Source: Bacteroidales bacterium
GTDB taxonomy: Bacteria; Bacteroidota; Bacteroidia; Bacteroidales; JAGOPY01
DNA: 57,303 nucleotides
Reading direction: 5' to 3'
NCBI GenBank assembly: GCA_023229505.1
Contig: JALNZD010000023.1
Location: 1 to 57,303 of the forward strand
The notes under the pieces are model-generated. The model saw only the letters and a list, made by a program, of their open reading frames with translations. It did no database searches and was not told where the DNA came from. This document shows, one piece after another, positions 1-8,334 of the stretch. Numbering within the stretch: the first letter of the stretch is position 1; the number at the start of each line of letters is the position of its first letter. The translations under genes were made by a program, and so were the position numbers.

Positions 1-126
1 CTCAACAAGGTTTACAGTCCTTATATCTGAGGATGAAGGTGTAAAAGTTAATAGAAACCGCCTTGGTACGATTAAGTATGCCGGGTGGTGTGGGGGGACA
101 GCGGCGTGAGCCGCTTCCTACCCGAT
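1..126 (+). mobile_element. Group II intron, 3' end (domains V and VI)
   Basis: This is the tail of a self-splicing retroelement whose body lies left of the window. Seen in sequence: positions 57-89 fold as a domain-V-like hairpin (ACCGCC at 57-62 pairs with the GGTGGT side at 84-89, TAC/GTA closes the apical loop, and there is a two-base bulge at 79-80). Positions 92-123 fold as domain VI: AGCGGC, a GTGA tetraloop, GCCGCT, then an outer helix broken by a single unpaired A at 120. That A is 7 nt from the predicted 3' splice site after GAT (126), as expected for the lariat branch point. The reading frame resumes immediately afterwards in a FemAB-like gene. Domain V has one mismatch (64/82), so its fold is less certain than that of domain VI. 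No reverse-transcriptase ORF is inside the window. Confidence 0.82.
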
Positions 127-414
127 TTTTTCTTTTTTGGCGGAATGAACTATTTACTCAGGGACCAATTCCAATCATACAATAATAATCTGCTGGGCAT
201 TATAGAAGCTGCTATTGATTATAAATATTATATCATAGATTTTGGACAAACAGCCGAAATTGCAAAAACCAGGCTTGGTGGAGCAATGAGCGAAAGAAAA
301 ATGTTTTTATATCATAAAAATCCCGTGATTTTCGGATTGCTCAAACTATTCAAGAATCTAATGTCTTACTCGAAAACGAATGAAAAATGTCACGTTTTTA
401 AAATTGAAAATTGA
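127..414 (+). CDS. FemAB-like/GNAT acyltransferase, 3' exon (C-terminal fragment)
   Basis: This is the C-terminal part (about 95 residues) of a GNAT-superfamily protein of the FemAB/peptidoglycan-recognition type. The family hallmark is a GGMNYLL segment followed by NNNLLGIIEAAI, DFGQTAE and RLGG, which resembles the usual C-terminal acyl-transfer fold. Codons are in frame from the predicted intron 3' splice site (GAT | TTT TTC). Upstream of it the frame runs into intron structure and has stops, so an ATG or GTG near 85 is not a credible start. The true N-terminus would be in the 5' exon outside the window. The gene ends 21 nt before the first radical SAM gene and probably opens that operon. 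Substrate unknown. Expression would require splicing of the intron, or the gene is inactivated. Confidence 0.68.
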   Translation, partial: FFFFGGMNYLLRDQFQSYNNNLLGIIEAAIDYKYYIIDFGQTAEIAKTRLGGAMSERKMFLYHKNPVIFGLLKLFKNLMSYSKTNEKCHVFKIEN

Positions 415-435
415 TTCACAATTAAAAAAGACGCA

Positions 436-1803
436 GTGAAAGTATTATTTATCCGGCCGAAACCTTCACCTGACACCATAGGCTTACAGCATCTGATGAT
501 TGTTGAACCTTTGGAACTCGAAATATTAGCAACTCTTATCAAAGGGGAGCATGAGGTACGAATTGTTGACATGATACTCGAAGAAAGAAATATAAATTAT
601 TTCATTAACGACTTCAACCCTGATGCTATATGTGTTACCGGCTATATCACCCACATTCCGGTTATTATCCAATATTGTATAGCAGCAAAACTGATTAAAA
701 AGAATATCATTACAATTGTGGGTGGTGTGCATGTTGAAAAATTCCCGGAAGATATTAATCATGAAGCTATTGATTATCGAGTGGTTAGAAATGCTACAAG
801 ATCATTTCCACAACTTTTTGATTTCCTTACCGGGAAATCGCATTTCCCCCCAGGAATATTGAAAACTGATGAGTTACTAGACGAAGACAACCTTCCTGAA
901 TATGATTTTTATAACCCTGTGCCAGAGCGCACCCTCACTGAGAAGTACAGGAGCAAATATTTTTATGTTTTTCATAACAAAGTGGCTTTAATTAAAGCAT
1001 CGTTTGGCTGCCCCTATCATTGTAAATTTTGCTTCTGTAGGGTAATAACCGGAGATAAATACTATGCACGCCCGCTGAATGAGGTAATGGATGAAATATC
1101 CTCCATTAGAGAAAAGGAGATCTATATTGTAGATGATGATTTTCTGATCAGTGTAAGCCGCACTAAAGAATTGATCAGATTATTAAAAGAACGGGGGATT
1201 AAAAAAAAATATCTTGTGTATGGAAGAGCTGATTTTATCGCGGCAAATCATGAGCTGATAAAAGAATTTAAAGAGGTTGGCTTAAGAACAGTAATCGTAG
1301 GGCTCGAATCGTTTGAAGATATTGAACTAAATGACTTTAACAAACAAACTAACAGCAATACGAACAAGCTGGCTATGGCCGTATTGAATAAATACAAGGT
1401 CGATTGTTATGCTGCCGTTATTATTTCACCTTCATGGAGTTTGAGTGATTTCAGAAAAGCAGGTGATATCATGATTGGCCTGGGAATAAAGTTTGTAAAC
1501 CTTCAACCATTAACTCCTTTAAAGGGCACCGGCTTGATAGTGAATGAAGAAGATCTGGTTATCAATAGAAGCGACTTTGCAAAATGGGACCTCGCCCATG
1601 TGACTATTCGTCCTGAACAAATGAGTCTTGAAGATTTCTACAAAAACATCCTTAACCTTTATGTTCGAATTGTACTAAACCCGAAAAACCTTATCAGCCA
1701 TTTGAAGTATCCGCTTCATATGCAGTTAAAAATGGCAAGAGGAATGAACAAGGTAAAAAAGCAATACAAAATAAAAATTATGGAGTTTATGGAAAATGCC
1801 TAA
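436..1803 (+). CDS. B12-binding-domain radical SAM protein (first of two)
   Basis: Radical SAM enzyme of the cobalamin-binding class, 455 residues. Residues 1-130 form a Rossmann-like B12-binding domain (starts KVLFIRPKP, with an IVGGVH segment near 94-99). The radical SAM [4Fe-4S] motif CxxxCxxC is C192, C196, C199, inside FGCPYHCKFC. It is followed by YIVDDDF and VGLES-type strands typical of the half-barrel. The start is GTG at 436; the stop overlaps the next start by 8 nt, implying translational coupling. Family members are methylases, cyclases or ring-rearranging enzymes of lipids and secondary metabolites; the substrate cannot be read from the sequence. The classic DxHxxG cobalamin motif is not evident, so actual B12 dependence is uncertain. 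Confidence 0.85.
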   Translation: MKVLFIRPKPSPDTIGLQHLMIVEPLELEILATLIKGEHEVRIVDMILEERNINYFINDFNPDAICVTGYITHIPVIIQYCIAAKLIKKNIITIVGGVHVEKFPEDINHEAIDYRVVRNATRSFPQLFDFLTGKSHFPPGILKTDELLDEDNLPEYDFYNPVPERTLTEKYRSKYFYVFHNKVALIKASFGCPYHCKFCFCRVITGDKYYARPLNEVMDEISSIREKEIYIVDDDFLISVSRTKELIRLLKERGIKKKYLVYGRADFIAANHELIKEFKEVGLRTVIVGLESFEDIELNDFNKQTNSNTNKLAMAVLNKYKVDCYAAVIISPSWSLSDFRKAGDIMIGLGIKFVNLQPLTPLKGTGLIVNEEDLVINRSDFAKWDLAHVTIRPEQMSLEDFYKNILNLYVRIVLNPKNLISHLKYPLHMQLKMARGMNKVKKQYKIKIMEFMENA

Positions 1804-3118
1804 GGTCATTTTAATACAATCATCTCAATATCTCTCTAATGGGGATCTTGTGAAGCAGAAGAAACTGTACCTGCCGGGATTGGTATTTCCCCTTTTGGCT
1901 GCAATGGCTCCAAAATACTGGGATGTAGAAGTAAGACTGGAAGTTATTGAGGATATAAACTTCGATACTGATGCTGATATAATAGGTATTGGTGCAATGG
2001 GACACGCAATTTTCAGGGCGTTCGACCTTGCCGGGGAATTTAAAAAAAGAGGAAAGATTGTTTTTATGGGAGGTTACATGGCCTCGATGATCCCGGAGCT
2101 TGCATTGAAATTCGCTGATAGTATTGTTATCGGAGATGCAGAAATTTCTTTCCCGAAGCTGTTATCAGACTTTGAAAAGTTTGGTTGTCTGCAACGCATT
2201 TATGATAATCCTGTTCAAGACCTTCATAATTTACCATTGCCAAGATACGAACTGCTTGCCGAAAAAAGGATTGGCGACATGCTGCCGGTACAAGCGGGAA
2301 GGGGTTGTAATCATACCTGCAGCTTTTGTTCTATTGCTTGTTTATATAAAGGACGTCATCTGGTAAGGCCTGTTGATGAGGTAATCAGGGATATTGAAAA
2401 GATTAAAAGTCTTGGATATCATAAGTTTTATATGATTGACGACAACATCGTAAGCAACCCTGCTTACCTTGAGGAACTATGCAGAAAGATACTCCCTTTA
2501 AAAATGAAGTGGTCGAGCCAATGCACAATGAATCTTGCCAGGAATGAGTCTTTATTGAAACTGGTTGCCCGATCGGGGTGTGAAATCCTTAGCCTTGGAT
2601 TAGAAAGTATTTCGCAGGAAGGGTTGGATAAACTGAATAAAAAGTGGCTCAAAGTTGATGACCACCAACAGTTAATGGCAGCTTTCAATAAGGCAGGGAT
2701 CATGGTAAGTGCGGAAATGATTATCGGTACAGATGGTGATACCACGGAATCATTAAACGCAACTTATGATTTTATTCGAAAGTGTAAAATTCCATTGTTG
2801 CGAATTTATTTTTTAACTCCGGTTCCTACAACACAGCTCTATATTGAACTTAAGGCAGCAGGTCGTTTAATACATGAGAATTTCGATCATTATACGGCTT
2901 CGGAATGTGTTCATTATCCGGAAAAGATGTCACCGGAACAACTGACCGAAATGTATCATTGGCTTAACGGGAAAATATTTTCACTGCACGGAATAATCTC
3001 CAGGACGCTATTAAATAAACAAATCCTGAAGTATCCATTGAAGCATATTTTTGCTTTCGCCGTAAATCTTCATTACCGATCCTATGTAAAGAGGGGTGAA
3101 ACACCTCTTATTGTATGA
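1796..3118 (+). CDS. B12-binding-domain radical SAM protein (second of two)
   Basis: 440-residue radical SAM protein, related in layout but not closely in sequence to the preceding one. The N-terminal 1-125 is a cobalamin-binding-like domain (IGIGAMGH, FMGGYMAS, VIGDAEISF). The iron-sulfur motif is C171, C175, C178 in GRGCNHTCSFC. SAM-barrel strands include FYMIDDN and LGLESISQEG. The tail (about 380-440) is basic and hydrophobic. The start ATG lies within the end of the previous gene (8-nt overlap) and 23 nt separate its stop from the third radical SAM gene, so this is one transcription unit. As with its neighbour, the reaction (methylation, C-C bond formation or another) is unknown; the close pairing suggests consecutive steps on one molecule. 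Confidence 0.85.
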   Translation: MPKVILIQSSQYLSNGDLVKQKKLYLPGLVFPLLAAMAPKYWDVEVRLEVIEDINFDTDADIIGIGAMGHAIFRAFDLAGEFKKRGKIVFMGGYMASMIPELALKFADSIVIGDAEISFPKLLSDFEKFGCLQRIYDNPVQDLHNLPLPRYELLAEKRIGDMLPVQAGRGCNHTCSFCSIACLYKGRHLVRPVDEVIRDIEKIKSLGYHKFYMIDDNIVSNPAYLEELCRKILPLKMKWSSQCTMNLARNESLLKLVARSGCEILSLGLESISQEGLDKLNKKWLKVDDHQQLMAAFNKAGIMVSAEMIIGTDGDTTESLNATYDFIRKCKIPLLRIYFLTPVPTTQLYIELKAAGRLIHENFDHYTASECVHYPEKMSPEQLTEMYHWLNGKIFSLHGIISRTLLNKQILKYPLKHIFAFAVNLHYRSYVKRGETPLIV

Positions 3119-3141
3119 TGAATTTCTAAATACAATTAACG

Positions 3142-4314
3142 ATGAATACAACATATGGACTTCCCGAAATCTCGTCTCTTTACCGCCTGCCGTTTTCTAA
3201 GAACGATAACCCGAACGGGTGGGTTGAGATAACCACCGACTGCAACCTCAAATGCCCTGGATGTTACAGAGGCTGCGACAGGGACGACAATATTCCGATT
3301 CATGAACCGATTGAGAAAGTGAAAGAGAATATCATTGAAATGAAACGGTTGCGAAATTGTCAGATCATATCTGTCAGTGGCGGAGAACCTTTTTTACATC
3401 CGGAACTGGGTAGCATCATTCGCTTTATTAAGGATAATGGAATGTATCCCTTTGTTCATACGAACGGGGTTCTTTTAACACCCGGGATCATTGCCAGGTT
3501 CAAAAAAGAAGGTCTGGCCGGCCTTATCATCAGGGTCGATTCTTTAAGCCGGAAAAGGACAACTACCGAAGAAGAACTCAATTCTCTCCGAAAGCACTAT
3601 GGAGAAATGGTGTATGCTGTTAAAGGCATTCATTTAACATTCCTTTGTGTTGTCAATCACGACAACCTTCATGAAATTGGCTCTGTAATCAAATGGTCCA
3701 TAGATAATTCAAAACTTGTCGACTTTGTCACATTTATTCCGATAAGGCAGGTTCTTTTCGACAAAAGCGAACAAATTGATAGTTCAAAATGGGTTTATGC
3801 AGAAGATCTGTGCAAACAGGTGCAGGAAAATATTCCCGATATCCGGTATTCAGCTTACCTGGGAAGTAAATTAGAAGATGCCGGTATTAAATGGTTACAG
3901 TCACCATGGATTGTCATGAACAAAAAGATTCTCGGATATACGGGCCCAAAATTTGTCGAGTCATTTCAGATGCTGCATCATCTGTTCAATGGAAAATATG
4001 CCTACAAATTCGGGAAGGGTCGGAGCTACCTGAATTTTATGCAAATTATATTATTAAGCATATTTCTTTCAGACTTCAGAGTTGTCGCCCGTAATTTTCT
4101 TAAAGAAATATTACATAACCCGATAAATCTATTCCGGCGTGCAACCGTACAATTGCTCTGTTATATAATTCCTCCCGGATTTGTGAACGGTTTGCGGGAT
4201 GAGTGTGATGGCTGTCCTGATGCAATTTTATTTGAAGGAAGGCTTGTACCTTCTTGTGGTCTTGAGGAATACAAACGCTATGGTAAACCACTCGAAAAAC
4301 AGGTAATTGATTAG
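3142..4314 (+). CDS. Radical SAM protein, MoaA/SPASM-like
   Basis: 390-residue radical SAM enzyme without a B12 domain. The motif CxxxCxxC is C34, C38, C41 (TTDCNLKCPGCY), followed by the SAM-binding SGGEP at 79-83, a HTNG strand and a barrel. An additional C-terminal cysteine cluster (C355, C358, C372: CDGC...PSC) resembles the auxiliary-cluster part of SPASM/twitch enzymes. Residues about 295-350 are unusually hydrophobic and amphipathic, which may allow membrane or lipid contact. It sits 23 nt after the second B12-type enzyme and 3 nt before the acyltransferase. Auxiliary-cluster radical SAM enzymes modify peptides, cofactors or lipids; no precursor-peptide gene is visible nearby, so a lipid or small-metabolite role is more plausible but unproven. 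Confidence 0.82.
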   Translation: MNTTYGLPEISSLYRLPFSKNDNPNGWVEITTDCNLKCPGCYRGCDRDDNIPIHEPIEKVKENIIEMKRLRNCQIISVSGGEPFLHPELGSIIRFIKDNGMYPFVHTNGVLLTPGIIARFKKEGLAGLIIRVDSLSRKRTTTEEELNSLRKHYGEMVYAVKGIHLTFLCVVNHDNLHEIGSVIKWSIDNSKLVDFVTFIPIRQVLFDKSEQIDSSKWVYAEDLCKQVQENIPDIRYSAYLGSKLEDAGIKWLQSPWIVMNKKILGYTGPKFVESFQMLHHLFNGKYAYKFGKGRSYLNFMQIILLSIFLSDFRVVARNFLKEILHNPINLFRRATVQLLCYIIPPGFVNGLRDECDGCPDAILFEGRLVPSCGLEEYKRYGKPLEKQVID

Positions 4315-4317
4315 GTC

Positions 4318-5448
4318 ATGATTGAAATACGTGAAGTAAAGTCAAAAAGCGAGTTCAGGAGGTTTATTCAATTTCCTAACATTTTATACAGGCATGATCC
4401 AAATTATGTCCCGGAGCTATATATTTCCCAAAAGACGATGTTCGACCGGAAGAAAAATCCTTTTTTCAAACATTCAAAAGTCAATTTTTTCCTGGCATAT
4501 AAAGCAAAGCAGCTGGCAGGCCGCATTGCTTTGATACGAAATAATAATCACATCTTACATACTGGTGAGAAATGCGGCTTTTTCGGTTTTTTTGAATCAA
4601 TTAATGATTTTGATGTAGCTGAAGCCCTGCTGGACAAAGCAGTAAATTGGCTTAGCAATGAAGGTTTAACAAGCATCATTGGCCCTGAAAATTTTACAAC
4701 AAATGATTCATGCGGAATGCTTATTTCAGGATTCGACACGCCGCCTGTTGTAATGATGCCATACAATAAGGCGTATTATAATGATTTTATGGTCCGATAT
4801 GGTTTTATAAAAGAAATGGATTTGTCCTCCTATTTCATTGGTGATCAGATATTAACATCACCATCCATTGGAATGGTGTTAAATCGAATCACCGATAATC
4901 TCAAAGCTTCGGATATCAATATCAGAACCATTAACTATAAAATACTGGATCAGGAAATCAGCGCTTTACGCGAGGTTTACAATCAATCGAATAAAGACAA
5001 CTGGGGATTTTTGCCCTTAACTGAAAAGGAATTCAGAGAATTAGCACTTCAACTCAGGCAATTTGTACCTGAAAAACTGGTTCTGATTGTTGAGAAAGAA
5101 ATGCAACAGATTGGTTTTATTGTTGCCATTCCCGACTTGAACCAGGTATTAAGTCATATTAAATCAGGAAAACTTTTGCCATTCGGGATCCTGAAATTTC
5201 TATGGTACAAACGGAAGATCAACAATGCGCGAATATTGATACTTGGCGTTCTCGACGAATTTAGGAACAAGGGTATTGATTTAATTTTGTATAAAAAAAT
5301 ACAGGAGAACCTGGCTACCATGGGTATATATCATGGCGAAGCTTGCTATGTGTTGGAAAATAATTTGAAAATGAATTCAATAATGGAGAAAATAGGAGGT
5401 AAAAGCGTCAAAAAATACAGAATCTATATATATAAAAAACATGCTTAA
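4318..5448 (+). CDS. YghO/bacterial-ceramide-synthase-like N-acyltransferase
   Basis: 376-residue GNAT-fold protein recognisable as the YghO family: an N-terminal FPNILYRHDPNYVPEL segment, KKNPFFKH, GRIALIRN, GFFGFFE, GPENFTTNDSCG and PPVVMMPYN, then a second acetyltransferase-like half with LGVLDEFRNKG. Members of this family have been linked to bacterial ceramide synthesis (N-acylation of a sphingoid-type amine); that link is family knowledge and not visible here. The start codon is 3 nt after the previous stop, making it the last gene of the radical SAM cassette. No serine palmitoyltransferase-like gene lies in the window, so a ceramide role would need partners elsewhere. An amino-lipid N-acylation step is the best inference. 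Confidence 0.75.
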   Translation: MIEIREVKSKSEFRRFIQFPNILYRHDPNYVPELYISQKTMFDRKKNPFFKHSKVNFFLAYKAKQLAGRIALIRNNNHILHTGEKCGFFGFFESINDFDVAEALLDKAVNWLSNEGLTSIIGPENFTTNDSCGMLISGFDTPPVVMMPYNKAYYNDFMVRYGFIKEMDLSSYFIGDQILTSPSIGMVLNRITDNLKASDINIRTINYKILDQEISALREVYNQSNKDNWGFLPLTEKEFRELALQLRQFVPEKLVLIVEKEMQQIGFIVAIPDLNQVLSHIKSGKLLPFGILKFLWYKRKINNARILILGVLDEFRNKGIDLILYKKIQENLATMGIYHGEACYVLENNLKMNSIMEKIGGKSVKKYRIYIYKKHA

Positions 5449-5498
5449 CCGGGAGTTGTTACACAAGGCTACACAAAGAAGCAAAGGTTCACAAAGGG

Positions 5499-6071
5499 TT
5501 ATTGTTTGCTCATCCTTTGAGCAATTTCCGCTTCGAGCTTTTCATACCATTTCAGCCCGAACTTCCTGACCAGGGCTGTCCTGAGGAATTTATACAACGG
5601 GATCCCTTCTTTATTTCCTTTTTTGAGTGCCGGTTTGCAAATATTCCATTTGTGGTAGTTTACCGCAATAAAATTCTCATAAGTAGTTATCCTGACCGGG
5701 TAAAGATGACAGGAAACGGGTTTGCGGAATTTAGTCTTTCCTTCTGAATAAGCTTTTTCGATGGCACAAAAAGCGATTCCGTCCGAAAAATTGGTAAAGG
5801 CACATTCCCAGTCATTTACCAGCGGTGTAACGAACTTTCCGAAGATATCATAATCGAAAACCCCGGTCTCTTTAATGGTGTTTACCCCTCTTTCGGTCAT
5901 AAAAGGCTTGATATTCTCAAGTTCATCTTCGAGGATGGAGATTTCCGCTTCTTCCAGCGGTGCCCCCGCGTCGCCTGCCACGCAGCAGGCCCCCAGGCAG
6001 CGTTGGAGATGGCAGCAGAACCGGACGAAGTAAAGGTCATCGGATATAGATGTATTGTCGATGATGATCAT
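5499..6071 (-). CDS. DUF3109 family cysteine-rich protein
   Basis: 190-residue cytoplasmic protein of the DUF3109 family, common in Bacteroidota and of unknown function. It has a cysteine-rich N-terminal motif (FCCHLQRCLGACC), a further cysteine in DWECAF, one in FCAIEKA and SCHLYPVR. This pattern resembles YkgJ-like zinc or iron-sulfur binding proteins. Its start codon shares one base with the uridine kinase stop (TAATG), so the two genes are co-transcribed and probably translationally coupled. Alternative: a metal-dependent regulatory protein. No membrane segment or signal peptide. Confidence 0.8.
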   Translation of the reverse strand: MIIIDNTSISDDLYFVRFCCHLQRCLGACCVAGDAGAPLEEAEISILEDELENIKPFMTERGVNTIKETGVFDYDIFGKFVTPLVNDWECAFTNFSDGIAFCAIEKAYSEGKTKFRKPVSCHLYPVRITTYENFIAVNYHKWNICKPALKKGNKEGIPLYKFLRTALVRKFGLKWYEKLEAEIAQRMSKQ

Positions 6072-6688
6072 TACTTTTCCTGGTTTAATTTCCAGTTGAT
6101 CCTGGAAGCCAGCAATTCGATGGCTACTTCATTTTCCCCGCCCTGGGGTATAATAAGATCTGCATACCGCTTGGAGGGCTCAATAAACTGAAGGTGCATG
6201 GGCTTGACGAAAGTTTCATAGTGAGTGAGGGCAGTATCCACTGAACGGCCGCGTTCCAGGATATCGCGCTGGATAATGCGTATCAGACGGTCGTCGGCAT
6301 CAGCATCGACAAAGACTTTCACGTTGAAACGATTCCGGAGCTGTTCGTTGGTCAGGATGAGAATCCCATCTATTATGATCACCCGTTTGGGTATGACGGA
6401 GATGGTTTCCTTTGACCGGCCGCAACTTACATAGGAATAAACCGGCATTTCAATGGGATGCCCGGCGATAAGGCAGTCGAGGTCATGAATGAGCAGTTCC
6501 CACTCGATGGAGTCGGGATGGTCGAAATTGATCCTTTTTTTTTCCTGGGGCGACAGGTGGCCGTTATCCCAATAGTAAGCATCCTGGGAGATGATGGAAA
6601 CGGAAAAAGACGGAAGCCCCTGGATGATCTTATTGACAACGGTGGTTTTCCCTGATCCCGATCCGCCGGCGATACCAATGACGAGCAT
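6071..6688 (-). CDS. udk: Uridine kinase
   Basis: 205-residue nucleoside kinase of pyrimidine salvage, phosphorylating uridine and cytidine to UMP and CMP with ATP or GTP. The P-loop GGSGSGKT is at residues 8-15; a DAYYWDNG segment, FDHPDSIEW and PVYSYVSCGR follow as in the uridine kinase/phosphoribulokinase family. RDILERGRS and HLQFIEPSKRYADLIIP match the C-terminal lid and substrate region. The length matches the family norm. The start is the first Met before the P-loop strand. The downstream partner is DUF3109 with a one-base overlap. Confidence 0.93.
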   Translation of the reverse strand: MLVIGIAGGSGSGKTTVVNKIIQGLPSFSVSIISQDAYYWDNGHLSPQEKKRINFDHPDSIEWELLIHDLDCLIAGHPIEMPVYSYVSCGRSKETISVIPKRVIIIDGILILTNEQLRNRFNVKVFVDADADDRLIRIIQRDILERGRSVDTALTHYETFVKPMHLQFIEPSKRYADLIIPQGGENEVAIELLASRINWKLNQEK

Positions 6689-6813
6689 AAGCTGCAGAGT
6701 TTATGCGAAGATAGTAAAAAGCTACATGCAGTAATTTAACCGAAACTTATTTCACCATAAGCTTCAGGGAAACGCTTTGCTTTCGAAAATATCTAAAAAG
6801 GGAGAAAATAAAA

Positions 6814-6850
6814 ATCGCTTCCTCCCGGAACCTTACCGGAAAGAAGCGAT
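6814..6850 (-). terminator. Rho-independent terminator
   Basis: The eight-base arms ATCGCTTC (6814-6821) and GAAGCGAT (6843-6850) enclose an inner CCGG/CCGG pair. On the minus strand the stem is followed by TTTTATTTTC. It lies 26 nt past the stop of the minus-strand membrane protein gene at 6877 and so terminates that transcript before udk. Confidence 0.85.
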
Positions 6851-6876
6851 CGAATGATATCAGTTTAAATAAGTGT

Positions 6877-7296
6877 CTAAGCAGCTTTTTTCTTCAAGCC
6901 GAGGATAAATCCGATCAAGCCACCCATAAGGGCTGCCATAATTGTGTTCGCAAGGACATCCACAATAATAAGGGTGCCGCTGTATAAATTCATGAAGGCC
7001 ATGAAATATAAATCAAAGCTCAACATGATCGGTAAACCGAGAATAATACCGCCCACTATACCACGGCCGATAGTTCTGAACCCTGCCCACGTATCAAAAA
7101 CAAAAGCGAACAGCAGTCCCCATACCAGATTACTTAAGAGAATTAAAACAATGTTTGGCGTTTCCTTCATAAGGCCCACATACTCTGTAGTGTTCGCGGT
7201 GTAGAAGTCCATCAGGAACATACCGAAAATGAGCCAACCCAGAAGAAAAGCGAAAATGCCCCCGGCAATGCCGGCTAAAATTGCTCTTGTACTCAT
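6877..7296 (-). CDS. Small four-helix membrane protein of unknown function
   Basis: 139 residues with about four predicted transmembrane segments (roughly 5-28, 47-68, 78-100, 108-133) rich in Gly and Ala, and a Lys-rich C-terminus (LKKKAA). No catalytic motif is recognised; such proteins are often annotated as hypothetical inner-membrane proteins in Bacteroidota. Monocistronic: it ends at a strong terminator and begins in a divergent intergenic region shared with the T9SS protein gene at 7403. Confidence 0.72.
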   Translation of the reverse strand: MSTRAILAGIAGGIFAFLLGWLIFGMFLMDFYTANTTEYVGLMKETPNIVLILLSNLVWGLLFAFVFDTWAGFRTIGRGIVGGIILGLPIMLSFDLYFMAFMNLYSGTLIIVDVLANTIMAALMGGLIGFILGLKKKAA

Positions 7297-7402
7297 AGTT
7301 TCATTTTTTAAGGTTTAATGGTTGTAATTTAAACTATTGATGACTGATATTGTTCAAAGATATTTGTATTTTCGTATCATACATATAAATAATTAAATTA
7401 AA

Positions 7403-8218
7403 ATGAAATTTATCGCAATTTTTTTCGTCTTCCTTCTGATTGGAGCCACTGTGCACACCCAGGTGCCGCTGAACTGGACCGTCGATGAGATCAATCCCAA
7501 TGAAGATGTCACCCTTTATCCTGATGAATCTTTCTTTTCGGAAGGGATGAAATCGTGCCATCTTCAACTGAACAGCGGTGCGGTTCCTTACCTGGTGTCT
7601 GATGTTTATAATGTTACACCCGGAGCAGCTTATGAATTTTCTTTTGATGTTTTTGATAACGATACCGCCGGCCAGGTCAAGGTTTACGCCGACTTTTATG
7701 ATACTTACGGATTCGATGTATTCGGGCAGGCCCCGGTATTTTCCTCTGATTCATCCGAATGGCAGACGATAAGCCGGGAAGGCGTTATCCCAGCCCAGGC
7801 TGTTGTCGGCTATGTACTGATCAAATTCTATAACCAGCCGGATCTTTATAATTTCACCACAACCGCCCACATTTGGATCGATGATATCCGGTTCCGGCAA
7901 ACAGGTGGTGATAACCTTGTTGCCAACGGAGGTTTTGAAGAATGGGTCGTCGGGGTGGATGATATCAGGAATGATGAAAACACATTCTTGATTTATCCTA
8001 ACCCGGCACAGGATGCAGTGAACCTGAAGCTTCCCGGATCCGCTAAATTCATTGTCATTTCTGATATGATGGGGAGAGAAATGCTCAGGATCAATTCAAT
8101 AGCAAAGGATAATTATCGAATTGAAATTAAAACGCTGCCTGAAGGGATATATTTAATATCAGCAGTTCAGGAAGATAACAGGTTATTTCAGGGGAAAATT
8201 GTTGTTTCTCGCAGATAA
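7403..8218 (+). CDS. T9SS-sorted secreted protein with carbohydrate-binding-like module
   Basis: 271 residues. The signal peptide is MKFIAIFFVFLLIGATVHTQ. Residues about 22-175 look like a jelly-roll module (YEFSFDVFDND, IWIDDIRF, NGGFEEW) of the kind found in CBM and extracellular binding domains. The C-terminal 75 residues are a type A T9SS sorting domain (FLIYPNPAQDAVNL ... LPEGIYLIS ... GKIVVSRR). The protein is therefore expected to cross the outer membrane and be surface-attached or released. The final codons and stop fall inside a dispersed intergenic repeat, so the last few residues are repeat-encoded. Ligand unknown. Confidence 0.8.
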   Translation: MKFIAIFFVFLLIGATVHTQVPLNWTVDEINPNEDVTLYPDESFFSEGMKSCHLQLNSGAVPYLVSDVYNVTPGAAYEFSFDVFDNDTAGQVKVYADFYDTYGFDVFGQAPVFSSDSSEWQTISREGVIPAQAVVGYVLIKFYNQPDLYNFTTTAHIWIDDIRFRQTGGDNLVANGGFEEWVVGVDDIRNDENTFLIYPNPAQDAVNLKLPGSAKFIVISDMMGREMLRINSIAKDNYRIEIKTLPEGIYLISAVQEDNRLFQGKIVVSRR

Positions 8219-8317
8219 TCGCAGATTTACAACGCTGATCTTCGCAGATTCTTGATTATCATTGCATTAAAACTAATCAGCGAAAATCTGTCTTTATCTG
8301 CGTAAATCAGCGAGAAC
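8205..8317. repeat. Dispersed TTCTCGC...GCGAGAA element, copy a
   Basis: The ends read TTCTCGCAGAT and AATCAGCGAGAA as an inverted pair, with internal CGCAGATT and TCTGCGTAAATC words. It overlaps the last codons of the upstream T9SS gene and fills the gap between two convergent genes, so it may act as a hairpin terminator or be a non-autonomous repeat. Confidence 0.8.
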
Positions 8318-8334
8318 CTTTTCCGGTAAAAACT

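Noticed and set aside
2..109. Open frame at the left edge (ISEDEGVKVNRNRLG...)
   Set aside because: It covers the domain V/VI hairpins of the group II intron and stops in the domain VI loop; no protein similarity recognised.
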